From an uncultured Erysipelotrichaceae bacterium (GTDB lineage: Bacteria; Bacillota_I; Bacilli_A; RF39; UBA660), in assembly GCA_902791625.1 (NCBI GenBank), contig CADAWN010000001.1:1-35332 (forward strand): a stretch of 35,332 nucleotides of DNA, read 5' to 3'. This document shows, piece after piece, positions 1 through 8,351 of the stretch. The translations under genes were made by a program, and so were the position numbers. Positions within the stretch are counted from its first letter, which is position 1; the number at the start of each line of letters is the position of its first letter. The notes beneath the pieces were generated by a model. The model was not told where the DNA came from, searched no databases, and saw only the letters and a program-made list of their open reading frames with translations.

Positions 1-35
1 ATTTTGGAGGCGCGGCTAAGTTAGGAGGATTAAAT
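1..35 (+). other. Window edge: possible end of an upstream gene, and a ribosome site
   Basis: The first 19 bases can be read as the last codons of an upstream gene ending in TAA at 17-19. The frame of the next gene is also open to the window edge, so that gene could instead start outside the window. The AGGAGG at 22-27, eight bases before the ATG at 36, favours a start at 36. Confidence 0.3.
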
Positions 36-443
36 ATGGATTTTACAAAATGGAAAATAAGTGAAATAAAAGAAGTATGGATAATACCAACAGAAGAAGA
101 ACAAATTAAAAATAATCAAATAACAAATACACATAATAATAAATTTCACACTGCAGATCGATATATGGCACTAGTTAGTGAAGAAGAATTTAACAACTTC
201 TTAAGTCATTATCCAAGGCATCTTGATGTTGATGTATGCGCAATATCTGATCCTCCAGTCATTTCTTATAATGATTTTGAACTTGCTAATAGATGGCCTG
301 ATAGTGTTGTAGCAAGTACGCTTGCTTGGGATGATGATCCAGAAGATTATTTTTATTGTCCACCAGAAAAAAGGGAGTATCGTATATTAAAAAATTATCA
401 AGAATGTTTTGATAGTAAAACAGGTTATAAGGAAGGTGAATAA
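36..443 (+). CDS. Hypothetical protein, 135 aa
   Basis: I do not recognise this protein. It is acidic and hydrophilic, with no signal peptide, membrane segment or clear catalytic motif, so a small soluble cytoplasmic protein is the safest description. The ATG at 36 follows a strong AGGAGG at 22-27. The reading frame is open upstream to the window edge, so a longer form cannot be excluded. It ends in TAA one base before the next gene starts, so the two are translationally close and probably share an operon. It contains no TAG codon. Confidence 0.65.
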   Translation: MDFTKWKISEIKEVWIIPTEEEQIKNNQITNTHNNKFHTADRYMALVSEEEFNNFLSHYPRHLDVDVCAISDPPVISYNDFELANRWPDSVVASTLAWDDDPEDYFYCPPEKREYRILKNYQECFDSKTGYKEGE

Positions 444-444
444 A

Positions 445-624
445 ATGTATAACCCTTGTGAGCATTGTATCTGTAAAACCTGTGCTATTGCACAAATAAA
501 TGGTGGTGCAGAAGGTTGCGGCAATTGTGATTTCTGTAAAAAAGATAGGTATTTAGGTAGGTGTACCAATTGTAATGAATATTACAATCCAATAAAGGAA
601 GGTGAACAAAATGAAAAAGAATAA
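445..624 (+). CDS. Small cysteine-rich, probably zinc-binding protein, 59 aa
   Basis: This 59-residue protein has nine cysteines (positions 5, 8, 10, 13, 25, 28, 31, 40 and 43), arranged as CxxCxCxxC, CxxCxxC and CxxC. The spacing suggests one or two structural zinc sites rather than disulfides, because there is no signal peptide. The start at 445 is chosen because GGAAGGTGA lies just upstream; an in-frame start at 409 would overlap the previous gene with no ribosome site. The same translation start region (AAGGAAGGTGAAnAAAATG) recurs before the next gene, which this gene overlaps by 14 bases. The function is unknown, and small CxxC proteins are common in phages. Confidence 0.6.
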   Translation: MYNPCEHCICKTCAIAQINGGAEGCGNCDFCKKDRYLGRCTNCNEYYNPIKEGEQNEKE

Positions 625-1549
625 ACGAAAACTATTATCTGCTATTGGTATGCTGACTGTTTCAGCAACTATGTTAGTAACTTCAACTTTTGCTTGGTTT
701 ACAATGAATAAAAGAGCAAAAGTAGAAAACTTATCATTAAAAGCAACAGTATCAAGTAATTTATTAATCTCTCCTGACAATTCAAGTGATGCTACATATG
801 ATAAGGAACTTAAAAAGAATATTAGTGCTTTACTTGCGCCAAGTTCAACAGTTAACGGTACAGATTATTTTTATACTCTTGATGCCGCCGCTGATGGTCA
901 CAAGGCAAAAGGACCGAATGATGAATACCCATTTCTGAGATATACCGAAACAAAATCACTCGATGTACTTGACACATATGCAGAAAAAGATAAGTATGAT
1001 TCAGTATTTAATTTAAATTATGGTATTTCTACCGCTAATCCACAAGAAGCAAGTGAATATAAAACTGCTTATGGATATGTAGATTATGTAATGTATTTAA
1101 AGGCGACAAGTACTGAAGAAAATCAAAAGATAGTAATGAATAAATGTAATTTACTTTATAAGGGTGATGTTCTAGAAGATAAAGCTTGGAGGGCCGCAGT
1201 ATTTGTGCAAGAAACGTCCGCAAAGACCCAACCTACATCACTAGGAATACTAGTTTCAATTATAGCACCAGCAGAAGCAAAGAATCATAATATTGGGCTT
1301 GCGGCAGATTCTATGTTATCAATAGGTACAATTCAAAAAGAAAGCAAAGAAGTAATTATTGACAATGCTATTACAAGTGGAAATAGTAAATATTATAAAG
1401 TAGTAGTAAGAGTATGGATAGAAGGAGAAGATACTACTTGCACTACTGAAATTTATGGGAATAAAACTGATAAATATACACTAGATTTAGAGTATATTAT
1501 AGATAAAGAAACTAATGGAGTTACTACTATTGGTTCTGTAAAAATCTAA
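611..1549 (+). CDS. Exported protein with SipW/TasA-type signal peptide, 312 aa
   Basis: The N-terminus is Lys/Arg-rich (residues 2-7), followed by a hydrophobic stretch at about 8-28 and the motif TSTFAWFT at 24-31. That arrangement is typical of Gram-positive exported proteins of the SipW-dependent/TasA (camelysin-like) type. The rest is polar and beta-rich in appearance, with no recognised catalytic motif. I infer secretion or surface display by the infected cell; a phage role such as matrix or envelope modification is speculative. The start at 611 follows GGAAGGTGA; an in-frame ATG at 602 lies inside that ribosome site. A 12-bp GC-rich hairpin follows the stop. There are no TAG codons. 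Confidence 0.6.
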   Translation: MKKNKRKLLSAIGMLTVSATMLVTSTFAWFTMNKRAKVENLSLKATVSSNLLISPDNSSDATYDKELKKNISALLAPSSTVNGTDYFYTLDAAADGHKAKGPNDEYPFLRYTETKSLDVLDTYAEKDKYDSVFNLNYGISTANPQEASEYKTAYGYVDYVMYLKATSTEENQKIVMNKCNLLYKGDVLEDKAWRAAVFVQETSAKTQPTSLGILVSIIAPAEAKNHNIGLAADSMLSIGTIQKESKEVIIDNAITSGNSKYYKVVVRVWIEGEDTTCTTEIYGNKTDKYTLDLEYIIDKETNGVTTIGSVKI

Positions 1550-1559
1550 ATAATTCGCT

Positions 1560-1604
1560 GTGCCGCGACTATAACTTTTTAATATAAGTTTGTAGTCGCG
1601 GCAC
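1560..1604. terminator. GC-rich hairpin after the exported-protein gene
   Basis: A perfect 12-bp inverted repeat (1560-1571 with 1593-1604, GTGCCGCGACTA and its complement) encloses a 21-base AT-rich loop, whose ends can extend the stem by three more pairs. It sits between the stop at 1549 and the promoter at 1619. No strong T run follows, so it may act as a terminator, a transcript-end stabiliser or both. Confidence 0.5.
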
Positions 1605-1618
1605 TAAGTATTTAAAAA

Positions 1619-1647
1619 TTGACTTTTTAAAATTTTTATGATATAAT
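1619..1647 (+). promoter_or_regulatory. Sigma-70/SigA-type promoter
   Basis: TTGACT at 1619-1624, a 17-base spacer starting with TTTTAAAA, and TATAAT at 1642-1647. It lies 29 bases before the methylase start and matches the shared promoter type of this genome. Confidence 0.85.
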
Positions 1648-1676
1648 ATAAAAAATAAGATTAAGGAAGTGATTTA

Positions 1677-2456
1677 ATGGTATATATGGGAAGTAAAAGG
1701 AGATTTGCTAAATATATTGTTCCTTATATTCAAAATTATATAAATGAAAATAATATAACAACTTTTGTAGATATTTTCTGCGGTGGTGCAAATCTTACTG
1801 ATAAAATAAAATGTGATAAAGTTATTGCAAATGATTTATCTCCTACTTTAATAGCCTTACATCAACAAGTACAAAGAGATAAAACAATTCTACCTTCAAC
1901 AGGAGATAGAGCTTGGTGGGACGAAGCATATGCAGAATATAAACGACTTAAAGTAAATTATCCTATTGATATAAAAATTTGGGAAAAGGAAAGTTCTATT
2001 CCTTTATGGAAAATAGGTGCTATTGAATGGTATTGTTCTTTTTCTAATGGTGGTTTTTCAAGAGGTTTTGCTAAGCCGTCTCCAAGTCATAGAGATTATT
2101 ATAATGAAGCATATCGTAATCATCAAAAACAGGCAGAAGATGAAAATTATAAAAAAATAATCTTTCAGCAGGGTGATTATAAGAAAATAGAAATACCAGA
2201 AAATGCTTTACTTTATTGTGATAGTCCATATAAAGGTACTAAACCTTATCAAATTAATACCAAATTTAATCACGAGGAATATTATGATTGGTTAAGAGAA
2301 CAGTCTAAGAAGAATCCAATTTTTATTAGTGAGCAGTCATTACCTGAAGATTTTAATATAATTTGGAGCAAAGATGATGCGACTAGAACTTGTGGTTTAG
2401 ATAATAATTATAAGGCTTGTGAAAAATTATTCTTTATAGATAACCGTCTTATTTAA
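1677..2456 (+). CDS. dam: DNA adenine-N6 methyltransferase, Dam/D12 class, 259 aa
   Basis: This enzyme would transfer a methyl group from S-adenosylmethionine to adenine N6 in DNA. The order of motifs is that of the D12 class: MGSKRRFAKYI at residues 4-14 (motif X), VDIFCGGANL at 31-40 (SAM-binding motif I) and CDSPYKGT at 181-188 (catalytic motif IV). The usual DPPY is DSPY here; the aspartate and tyrosine needed for catalysis are kept. Length is normal for the class. It has its own promoter at 1619 and ribosome site (AAGGAAGTGA), and a terminator overlapping its stop, so it is a single-gene unit. It probably protects phage DNA from host nucleases or marks it. No cognate restriction gene is visible. 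Confidence 0.88.
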   Translation: MVYMGSKRRFAKYIVPYIQNYINENNITTFVDIFCGGANLTDKIKCDKVIANDLSPTLIALHQQVQRDKTILPSTGDRAWWDEAYAEYKRLKVNYPIDIKIWEKESSIPLWKIGAIEWYCSFSNGGFSRGFAKPSPSHRDYYNEAYRNHQKQAEDENYKKIIFQQGDYKKIEIPENALLYCDSPYKGTKPYQINTKFNHEEYYDWLREQSKKNPIFISEQSLPEDFNIIWSKDDATRTCGLDNNYKACEKLFFIDNRLI

Positions 2457-2470
2457 TAAGACGGTTTTAA
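2442..2470 (+). terminator. Intrinsic terminator overlapping the methylase stop
   Basis: An 11-bp stem (outer arms AACCGTCTTA at 2442-2451 and TAAGACGGTT at 2457-2466, plus one inner pair) with a 3-base loop and a short T tract. The stop codon TAA lies within the hairpin. Confidence 0.8.
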
Positions 2471-2473
2471 TTA

Positions 2474-2499
2474 TTGACTTTTTAAAAAAGAGGAAGAAT
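2474..2499 (+). promoter_or_regulatory. Orphan -35 element fused to the gyrB ribosome site
   Basis: TTGACTTTTTAAAAAA at 2474-2489 is identical to the start of the other promoters, but no TATAAT follows. At the 17-base spacing the sequence is AATATG, which includes the start codon. Directly after the A run comes GAGGAAG and the ATG at 2500. It looks like a promoter that lost about 35 bases holding its -10 box and leader. Confidence 0.5.
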
Positions 2500-4389
2500 A
2501 TGGCGGATAAAAATTATGGAATTAACGATATAGACCATCTTGATACTAGAGAAGCTATGCGTACTCGTATACAAATGTATCTTGGTTCAGATGATACAGA
2601 TGGAACATATCAATCATTAAAGGAAATTATTAATAATTCTACTGACGAAGCTCTTGCGGGTTATGGAAATAAAATTGAAATTTATCTTGATGAAAAATCT
2701 AATACTATTATAGTAAGAGATTATGGTCGCGGCGTTCCATTTGGAATTAAAGATGGTCGAAATATATTAGTAGCAATTTATACAGAAAGTCATACTGGAG
2801 GAAAATTTGGCAAGAACGCTTATAAAAATAGTTCTGGTCTTAATGGTATAGGTGGTACAGCCGTTTGTATGTCATCAGAACATTTCAGAGTGACAAGTAT
2901 AAGAGACGATGGCGTTGCAACTGCATATTTTCAAGAAGGAAACCTTAATTATTATAAAGAAATCTCAAAAAAAGAATTTGAAAGAAATAATCCAGATAAA
3001 GATTGCAGAAATGGTACTATAATTGAATTTTCTCCAGATAAAAAAGTATTTCAAAATGCAGAAGAAGGTTATACTTTTGATAGAATTTGTAAAGAAATAA
3101 AAAATATTTCTTATCTTAATAAAGGTGTTCATTTTATAGTTTCTACTACTTCAGGAAAGAAACAAGAATACTATTCTGAAAATGGTATTGCTGATTTTAT
3201 TAAAGATAATATAGAAAAACCTCTTATGTCTTCTCCAATAATTATTTCAAAAACAGATGGAGTAGATGAAATAGAAATTGCTTTTATGTGGACTGGCGGC
3301 AGTTATAAGGAGTACGTTTTTGTAAATGGACTTTATTGTCCAGAGGGTGGTTCGCCTGTTACTGGTGCAAAGACTACAATTACAACCTCAATGAAGCGTT
3401 TAACTGGAAAAGATTTTTCTCCAGAATTGATAAGAAAAGGTTTAGTTTTTGCAATAAATTGTAAAGTAGCAAATCCTTCTTTCGCAAATCAAACTAAAAG
3501 TAAAATTAATAATCCTAATCTTAGGACTCTTGCAAGTGCGGCTTTTAAAGAGGGATTGGAGATTTTTGCAAATACTGGAAGTTTTGCATCAATAGTAGAA
3601 ATGATGGTTAAGTTTCAGAAAGCAGAGAAAGCCGCAGATAAAGCAAGAGAAGCTGTTCTTTCTCATACAAAAGAAATGAATGAAATTCGTAAAAATAAAC
3701 TTGCTTTTATAGAAAAACTTAGTGATGCAGAGCAACTCGGACAAGATGCAATTCTTTGTATTGTAGAAGGTGACTCGGCAGGAAGTTCAGTTGCTATGGG
3801 AAGAGATACTAAGAAATATGGTATTCTTCGTATTCGTGGTAAAATGAAAAATTGTCTTAAAGCAGAAGATGAAGAGGTTTATAAAAATGAAGAAATTAAA
3901 CTCCTTCTTTATGCTCTTGGTATAGATATAAATAATTATAATTCTTCAAAACTTCGTTATGGAAAAGTTGCTATTTGTGTCGATGCTGATGATGATGGAT
4001 ACCATATCGCGCTTCTTATTATGGCAAATCTTCATAAAATTTGTCCACAATTCCTAAAAGAAAATAGACTTTGTTGGCTTCGTTCTCCTTTATTTATTGA
4101 GCAGGATAAAAATAATAATCCAATATCTTGGTACTACACTGATGAGGACTTTAATAAAGCAAGAGGTAAACTTAAGGGTAATATTAAGAGAATTAAGGGA
4201 CTTGGTGCTCTTTCTGAAAAAGACCTTCGTGCAACAATGTTCTCAACAACGGGTGGACAAGTACTTGATGATATAGAATATTCACCAGAAGGTATTGAGC
4301 AACTCTGTGCATTAATGGGTACAGATATTACGCCTCGTAAAGATTTTGTAATGAATAGAATAGATTTTAGTCAGTATGGAGATATGTAA
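2500..4389 (+). CDS. gyrB: Type IIA DNA topoisomerase subunit B (GyrB/ParE-like), 629 aa
   Basis: This is the ATPase subunit of a type II topoisomerase, which with the next gene relaxes, supercoils or decatenates DNA. The GHKL ATPase domain shows N46 with DE at 49-50, D74 in VRDYGRGVP, the glycine lid NGIGGT at 115-120, and the QTK loop at 331-333. The TOPRIM domain shows IVEGDSAGSS at 421-430, RGK at 446-448 and the metal triad D495/D497/D499 in VDADDDG. Length fits ParE or a short GyrB, and the two cannot be told apart here. Glutamine codons are all CAA or CAG, with no TAG. Its own promoter appears damaged (see 2474-2499), so its expression route is unclear. Confidence 0.92.
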   Translation: MADKNYGINDIDHLDTREAMRTRIQMYLGSDDTDGTYQSLKEIINNSTDEALAGYGNKIEIYLDEKSNTIIVRDYGRGVPFGIKDGRNILVAIYTESHTGGKFGKNAYKNSSGLNGIGGTAVCMSSEHFRVTSIRDDGVATAYFQEGNLNYYKEISKKEFERNNPDKDCRNGTIIEFSPDKKVFQNAEEGYTFDRICKEIKNISYLNKGVHFIVSTTSGKKQEYYSENGIADFIKDNIEKPLMSSPIIISKTDGVDEIEIAFMWTGGSYKEYVFVNGLYCPEGGSPVTGAKTTITTSMKRLTGKDFSPELIRKGLVFAINCKVANPSFANQTKSKINNPNLRTLASAAFKEGLEIFANTGSFASIVEMMVKFQKAEKAADKAREAVLSHTKEMNEIRKNKLAFIEKLSDAEQLGQDAILCIVEGDSAGSSVAMGRDTKKYGILRIRGKMKNCLKAEDEEVYKNEEIKLLLYALGIDINNYNSSKLRYGKVAICVDADDDGYHIALLIMANLHKICPQFLKENRLCWLRSPLFIEQDKNNNPISWYYTDEDFNKARGKLKGNIKRIKGLGALSEKDLRATMFSTTGGQVLDDIEYSPEGIEQLCALMGTDITPRKDFVMNRIDFSQYGDM

Positions 4390-4392
4390 TTA

Positions 4393-4421
4393 TTGACTTT
4401 TTAAAAAATTTATTGTATAAT
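4393..4421 (+). promoter_or_regulatory. Sigma-70/SigA-type promoter for gyrA
   Basis: TTGACT at 4393-4398, 17-base spacer, TATAAT at 4416-4421. It lies just after the gyrB stop and is followed by AAAGGAGTGA and the gyrA ATG. Confidence 0.88.
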
Positions 4422-4444
4422 AAATATAATAAAGGAGTGAGAAA

Positions 4445-6807
4445 ATGAAAATAAATTTACTCGATATTGTTGATAAAAGCTTCTCCACTTACGCTGCTAT
4501 GACTATTCAGGATAGAGCTTTAATTGATGCTCGTGACGCAATTAAACCTGCGCCGCGCCAGTGTATGTATGCGCAGTTGCTTGAAAAAATAACCTACAAG
4601 AAACCATTTAAGAAATCTAATAAATCTGTTGCTGCCGCCATGGACCATTTCTATGTTCATGGTGACGCGTCTTGTTATGCTCTCCTTGCACGTATGGCAA
4701 AGAGTTTTGCGATGAGGTATCCTCTTGAAGATTTTGACGGTTCATACGGAACTATTAGCGGAGGTAATACTGAGGCGGCAAGCCGTTATACTGAAATGCG
4801 ACTTGGAGAACTTGGGACTTTAATGTATGAGGGTATAGATAAAAATTGTATAGATAAGTGGTTTAATAATTATGATGATACTGAGCAGTTTCCTAGTGTA
4901 ACTCCTTCATTGGGTTATTACAATATTTGTAATGGAACTCTTGGTATTGCAACAGCAATTAGTTCTTCAATTCCTCAATTTAACTTAAAGGAAGTTAATG
5001 AGGCAATGATTAAGTTACTGTGGAATCCTGATATTGATTATAATGAGATTTATTGTCCACCAGATTTCTGTACAGGTTCAACTATACTTAATGCCGATGA
5101 AGTAAAAGAAACTCTTAAGGTTGGTCACGGTAGAAGTATTATTCTGAGAAGTACAGTAACCTATGATGATAAAGAACATTGTATCTATATTACTGATGTT
5201 CCCTATGGAGTATATACAGGAACAATAGTAAATCAGATTAAGGATTGCGTTGAAAAAGGTGAATTACTTGGAATAAAGAAAATAGATGACCTTTCAACAA
5301 GAGTCGCAAATATTAAAATAATTCTTGAAAAAGGAGTAAATGTTACAAAATTTGTAAAAGATTTATATAAATTGACTTCTGTTCAGAGTAGTTATACTAT
5401 TAATATGGTAATGCTTGATAATGGAACTACTCCAAAAATTTTCGGTTGGAGAGAAGCACTTCAGGCACATCTTAATCACGAGAAATCAGTTTATACAAAA
5501 ATTCATGAATTTGATTTAAATACTATCTTTAAAAGAATTAATATAATTGATGGACTGCTTTTAGCAATAGCAAATATTGATGAAGTAGTTGAGTTAATAA
5601 AAAAATCAAATAATAAAAATGAAGCAAAAGATAAGTTAATTTCAAGATTTGGCTTTAATGAAGAGCAGGCTACTGCAATTCTTAAAATGACTCTTTCTAA
5701 ATTAATTAATCTTGAAATCGAGTCTTTTAAAAATGAAAAAGAAAAACTTTTACTTGAAGCAGAAAAAATAAAGGAAATTCTTAATAATAAAGATTTACTT
5801 TATAAAGAAATTGAAGAAGGACTTAGAAGAGTTGCTAATAAATTTGGTGATGATAGAAGAACAGTCCTAAAAAATCTTGACTATAAGGGTACGTCAGAAG
5901 ATGCTGAGCCAATAGAAAAGAAAGAACTTATTATCTACTATACTAATCTCGGCAATATCTACACCGTAGAGTCTTCAACTCTCATGAAGTCGCGCCGCGG
6001 CTCAAAGGGTAAAAAGATTAAACTTGCAGATAATGAAGTTATAACTAAAATTATTAGCGATACCTTTATGCATTTACTGCAAGTGGTAATATGTGCACTA
6101 TTTCTCTTGATGAATTACCACTTAATACAAAAGTTAATCTTTCTCAACTTTTAAATCTTGAAATTGGAGATAAAGTGACTACTCTTGTATCTCTTGCATC
6201 AAGACAGAAAAAGAAAAATTTTGTATTTATTACTAAAAAAGGTATGATTAAAAAGAGCGAAACGAATCTTTACAACATCAAGCGCGGCAAGACAATGAAA
6301 GCTATCAAACTAAAAGAGGGTGACGAAGTTGTAAATGTAATGTTAATGGATGAAGGAGAAGTAGGTATTCTCTCAAATTCTGGTTGCTTTGTAAAGATTT
6401 CTATTGATGATATAACTCCTATTGGAAAAGTTGCTATGGGAGTAAAAGCTATTGCTCTTAAAGAAGATGAATATGTAATAGATGCAAAAGAGATAAAATC
6501 TACTGATAATTATTTAATAACTTTATCTAAAAATGGAATTATTAAAAAGACTTCTATTGAAGACTTTGCGATAGCCAATAGAGCTACTAGAGGTAAAAAA
6601 ATAAGTGGAGTTCGAGAGAATGACAATATAGTTAAAATGTTGACTATTGAAAAAGATTGTGATATAATAATTATAGTAAATAAGAGAAGTATTAAAATTT
6701 CTACAACTGAAATTCCAGAGCAGTCTCGCGCTGCGACTGGTGTTAAAGGTATAGATTTAACTGATAATGAAATGGCGTTAGATGTCGTAGTTTCAAGTGG
6801 AGAGTAA
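4445..6807 (+). CDS. gyrA: Type IIA topoisomerase subunit A (GyrA/ParC-like), frameshifted near 6072
   Basis: This subunit cuts and rejoins DNA through a tyrosine. The catalytic Tyr115 lies in AASRYTEMRLG, preceded by the usual conserved region (RDAIKPAPRQ, AAAMDHFYVHGD). The C-terminal half carries the beta-pinwheel repeats with GyrA-box-like turns such as SRRGSKGKK. The first frame runs from 4445 and becomes nonsense after about 6073, ending at 6154. The true continuation is in the -1 frame (TASGNMCTISLDELP) and runs to 6807. Joined, the protein would be about 787 residues, normal for the family. There is no classic slippery heptamer at the break. A small deletion or an assembly indel is most likely. 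No TAG codons are used. Confidence 0.88.
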
Positions 6808-7026
6808 AATTTTTAGAGTTTTCTCTCTAAGTTAATACTTTTATTTACGCCTTTCTTAAATTTTAGTTAAAAGATTAAACTTAAAAGATTGACTTTTAAT
6901 AAAAATTAAGATATAATATATATAGAAAATAAAACAGTAGTCTTAGCGACTTAAGCTTTAACTATTTGTTTTGTTTTATAGAAATTTTTAAATTAAACTT
7001 TATTTATTAACAAGGAGGAATTCAAA
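6808..7026 (+). other. Intergenic region with weak hairpin, promoter and long leader
   Basis: After the gyrA stop there is a small hairpin (TTAGAG at 6813-6818 with CTCTAA at 6825-6830), a weak terminator candidate. Then comes the promoter at 6889-6917, and about 100 bases of AT-rich 5' leader before AAGGAGG and the ATG at 7027. The leader is longer than at other promoters here. I see no clear riboswitch or reading frame in it. Confidence 0.5.
6889..6917 (+). promoter_or_regulatory. Sigma-70/SigA-type promoter
   Basis: TTGACT at 6889-6894, 17-base spacer, TATAAT at 6912-6917, followed by ATATATAGAAA. The same downstream stretch follows the -10 at two other promoters (18172 and 30880). Confidence 0.88.
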
Positions 7027-7299
7027 ATGGCTAAGATGAAGGAAAGTTCAAGAAAGGTACTCGATTACCTTAAGCAGGCAGGTGTAGGTGTTAAGTTTAC
7101 TCACGCACAGGTACAGCATGACCTTGGTTTTGAGAAGGTTGGTTCAGTAGTTGGTAGCGTAACTGGTCTTGTAAAGAAGGGTTATGCAGTTCGTGAGAAG
7201 GCTATTGTTGAAGTAGAGGGTAAGGAGAAGGAAGTTTCTGTATTCTATCTTACTGAGGCTGGAGCTAACTTTGATCCAGATGCAGAGGAAGATAAGTAA
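7027..7299 (+). CDS. Small winged-helix-like DNA-binding protein, probably abundant, 90 aa
   Basis: The 90-residue protein has a helix-rich N-terminal part (SSRKVLDYLKQAG), then a segment with the pattern of a recognition helix and wing (VGSVVGSVTGLVKKGYAV, then a beta hairpin EVSVFYLTEAG) and an acidic tail. This suggests a winged-helix fold, but I cannot name the family. Its codon use differs sharply from its neighbours: every lysine is AAG and every glutamine CAG, whereas gyrB and gyrA mostly use AAA. With its own promoter, long leader, strong AAGGAGG and clean terminator, this points to very high expression, as for a phage nucleoid-type or ssDNA/dsDNA-coating protein. Its position next to topoisomerase and ssDNA-binding genes fits. 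Confidence 0.7.
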   Translation: MAKMKESSRKVLDYLKQAGVGVKFTHAQVQHDLGFEKVGSVVGSVTGLVKKGYAVREKAIVEVEGKEKEVSVFYLTEAGANFDPDAEEDK

Positions 7300-7314
7300 T
7301 CTTAATTAAATATA

Positions 7315-7347
7315 AGCAGGGTAGCACCCCTACCCTGCTCTATTTTT
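7315..7347 (+). terminator. Strong intrinsic terminator
   Basis: AGCAGGGTAG (7315-7324) pairs with CTACCCTGCT (7330-7339) around a 5-base loop, followed by a T-rich tail (CTATTTTT). It closes the single-gene unit at 7027. Confidence 0.85.
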
Positions 7348-7360
7348 AAGATAACGTTTG

Positions 7361-7390
7361 TATTTTATTTTATTTTATTATTTTTATTTT
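7361..7390. repeat. Short tandem ATTTT repeat
   Basis: Four to five near-perfect copies of ATTTT lie between the terminator and the ribosome site of the next gene. The stretch could act as an AT-rich UP-like element or an unstructured leader. No canonical promoter of the type used here is seen before 7417. Confidence 0.4.
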
Positions 7391-7416
7391 AAAAAGTAGT
7401 ATTGGAGGAATTATTT

Positions 7417-8313
7417 ATGTTAAATATCAAAGATAGAAATAGTCAGAGTGTAAATAATCTTATTATAAGTGGACTTCTTACTGAAATGGATATTCAGCAA
7501 AAGTAGACTAGAGATGGAAGAAATTATGTTAGTGGAACTATAAAAGTTAGAGTTGATTAGGAGATTAATGGAAAGAAAGAGGAAAATATTATTCCTATTT
7601 CTCTTTTTTCAATGGAGAAGAAAAGTGATAAGGTAAGTATTAACCCTAATTATAATCGTATTCTTGGTTATAAGGACAGCTTTACATCTCTCGCCGCAGC
7701 AGAAAAGCCAGAGAATGCTTCTAGAATAACAGTAGCGGCAAATATTGGCGAAAATATGTGGGTAGATGCACAAACTAAGGAATTGAGATCTAATTTTAGA
7801 ATTAGTAGTAATTTTATAAATAAAGCAAGAGAAACTGATGAAGAGAAGGCAAGTTTTGAGCTTTCTGGTGTAGTAGGTAAGATTACTCCAGAGTTTGATA
7901 AGGACGGTAATGAAACAGGCAGAATTATTGTAAAGTTTATTATTGTTCAGTTTGGTGGTAAGACTGATATTATCGACCTTATTGCCGCAGATACAGCAAA
8001 GGCTCATATTGAGACTAATTGGTCTGAGGGAGATACAGTTAAGGCAGTTGGAGTAATTAACATGAAGCAAAAGACTGTAACTTGGACAGAATCTCAGGGC
8101 TTTGGTGAGCCAGTTAAGAGAACTAGAACAGAATCTAGTAGAGAACTTATTATAACTGGTGGTTCTGCTGGTGGTCTTGAGGATATGTTCTCTTACGATG
8201 CAGATGATATTAAGGCTGCTCTTAATGAAAGACAGAAGAGAATTGAGGAACTTAAGAATGGTGCAAATAAGCCAGCTCCAGCACCAGCTTCAACTCCTAA
8301 TTTTGGTTTTTAA
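7417..8313 (+). CDS. Probable OB-fold single-stranded DNA-binding protein, 298 aa, two TAG codons
   Basis: The N-terminal part (IISGLLTEMDIQ, then TRDGRNYVSGTIKVRV and ENIIPISLFSM) has the strand pattern of an OB-fold ssDNA-binding domain. The second half repeats a similar pattern (SGVVGKITPEFDKDG, RIIVKFIIVQFGGK). The last residues form a flexible Pro/Ala tail ending in an aromatic (PNFGF), as in SSB proteins that recruit partners. In-frame TAGs at 7504 and 7558 stand where Gln fits. Without recoding, the protein would lose its first third. The start is the ATG at 7417 behind TTGGAGGAA. Codons favour AAG and GAG, suggesting strong expression. The assignment is by pattern and context (followed by a Sak4-like ATPase), not by a diagnostic motif. 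Confidence 0.65.
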
Positions 8314-8351
8314 TTAAAGAGTTAAAAACTAAAGAAAGGAGGAGTTAATTT

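Noticed and set aside
6060..6092. Programmed -1 frameshift in gyrA
   Set aside because: No slippery heptamer or following strong stem is seen, and type II topoisomerase subunits are not known to use one; an indel is simpler.
7609..8070. Open frame of 153 codons on the reverse strand
   Set aside because: It mirrors the ssDNA-binding-like gene on the forward strand, has no ribosome site, and its translation is rich in Cys, Ile and Ser without protein-like pattern.
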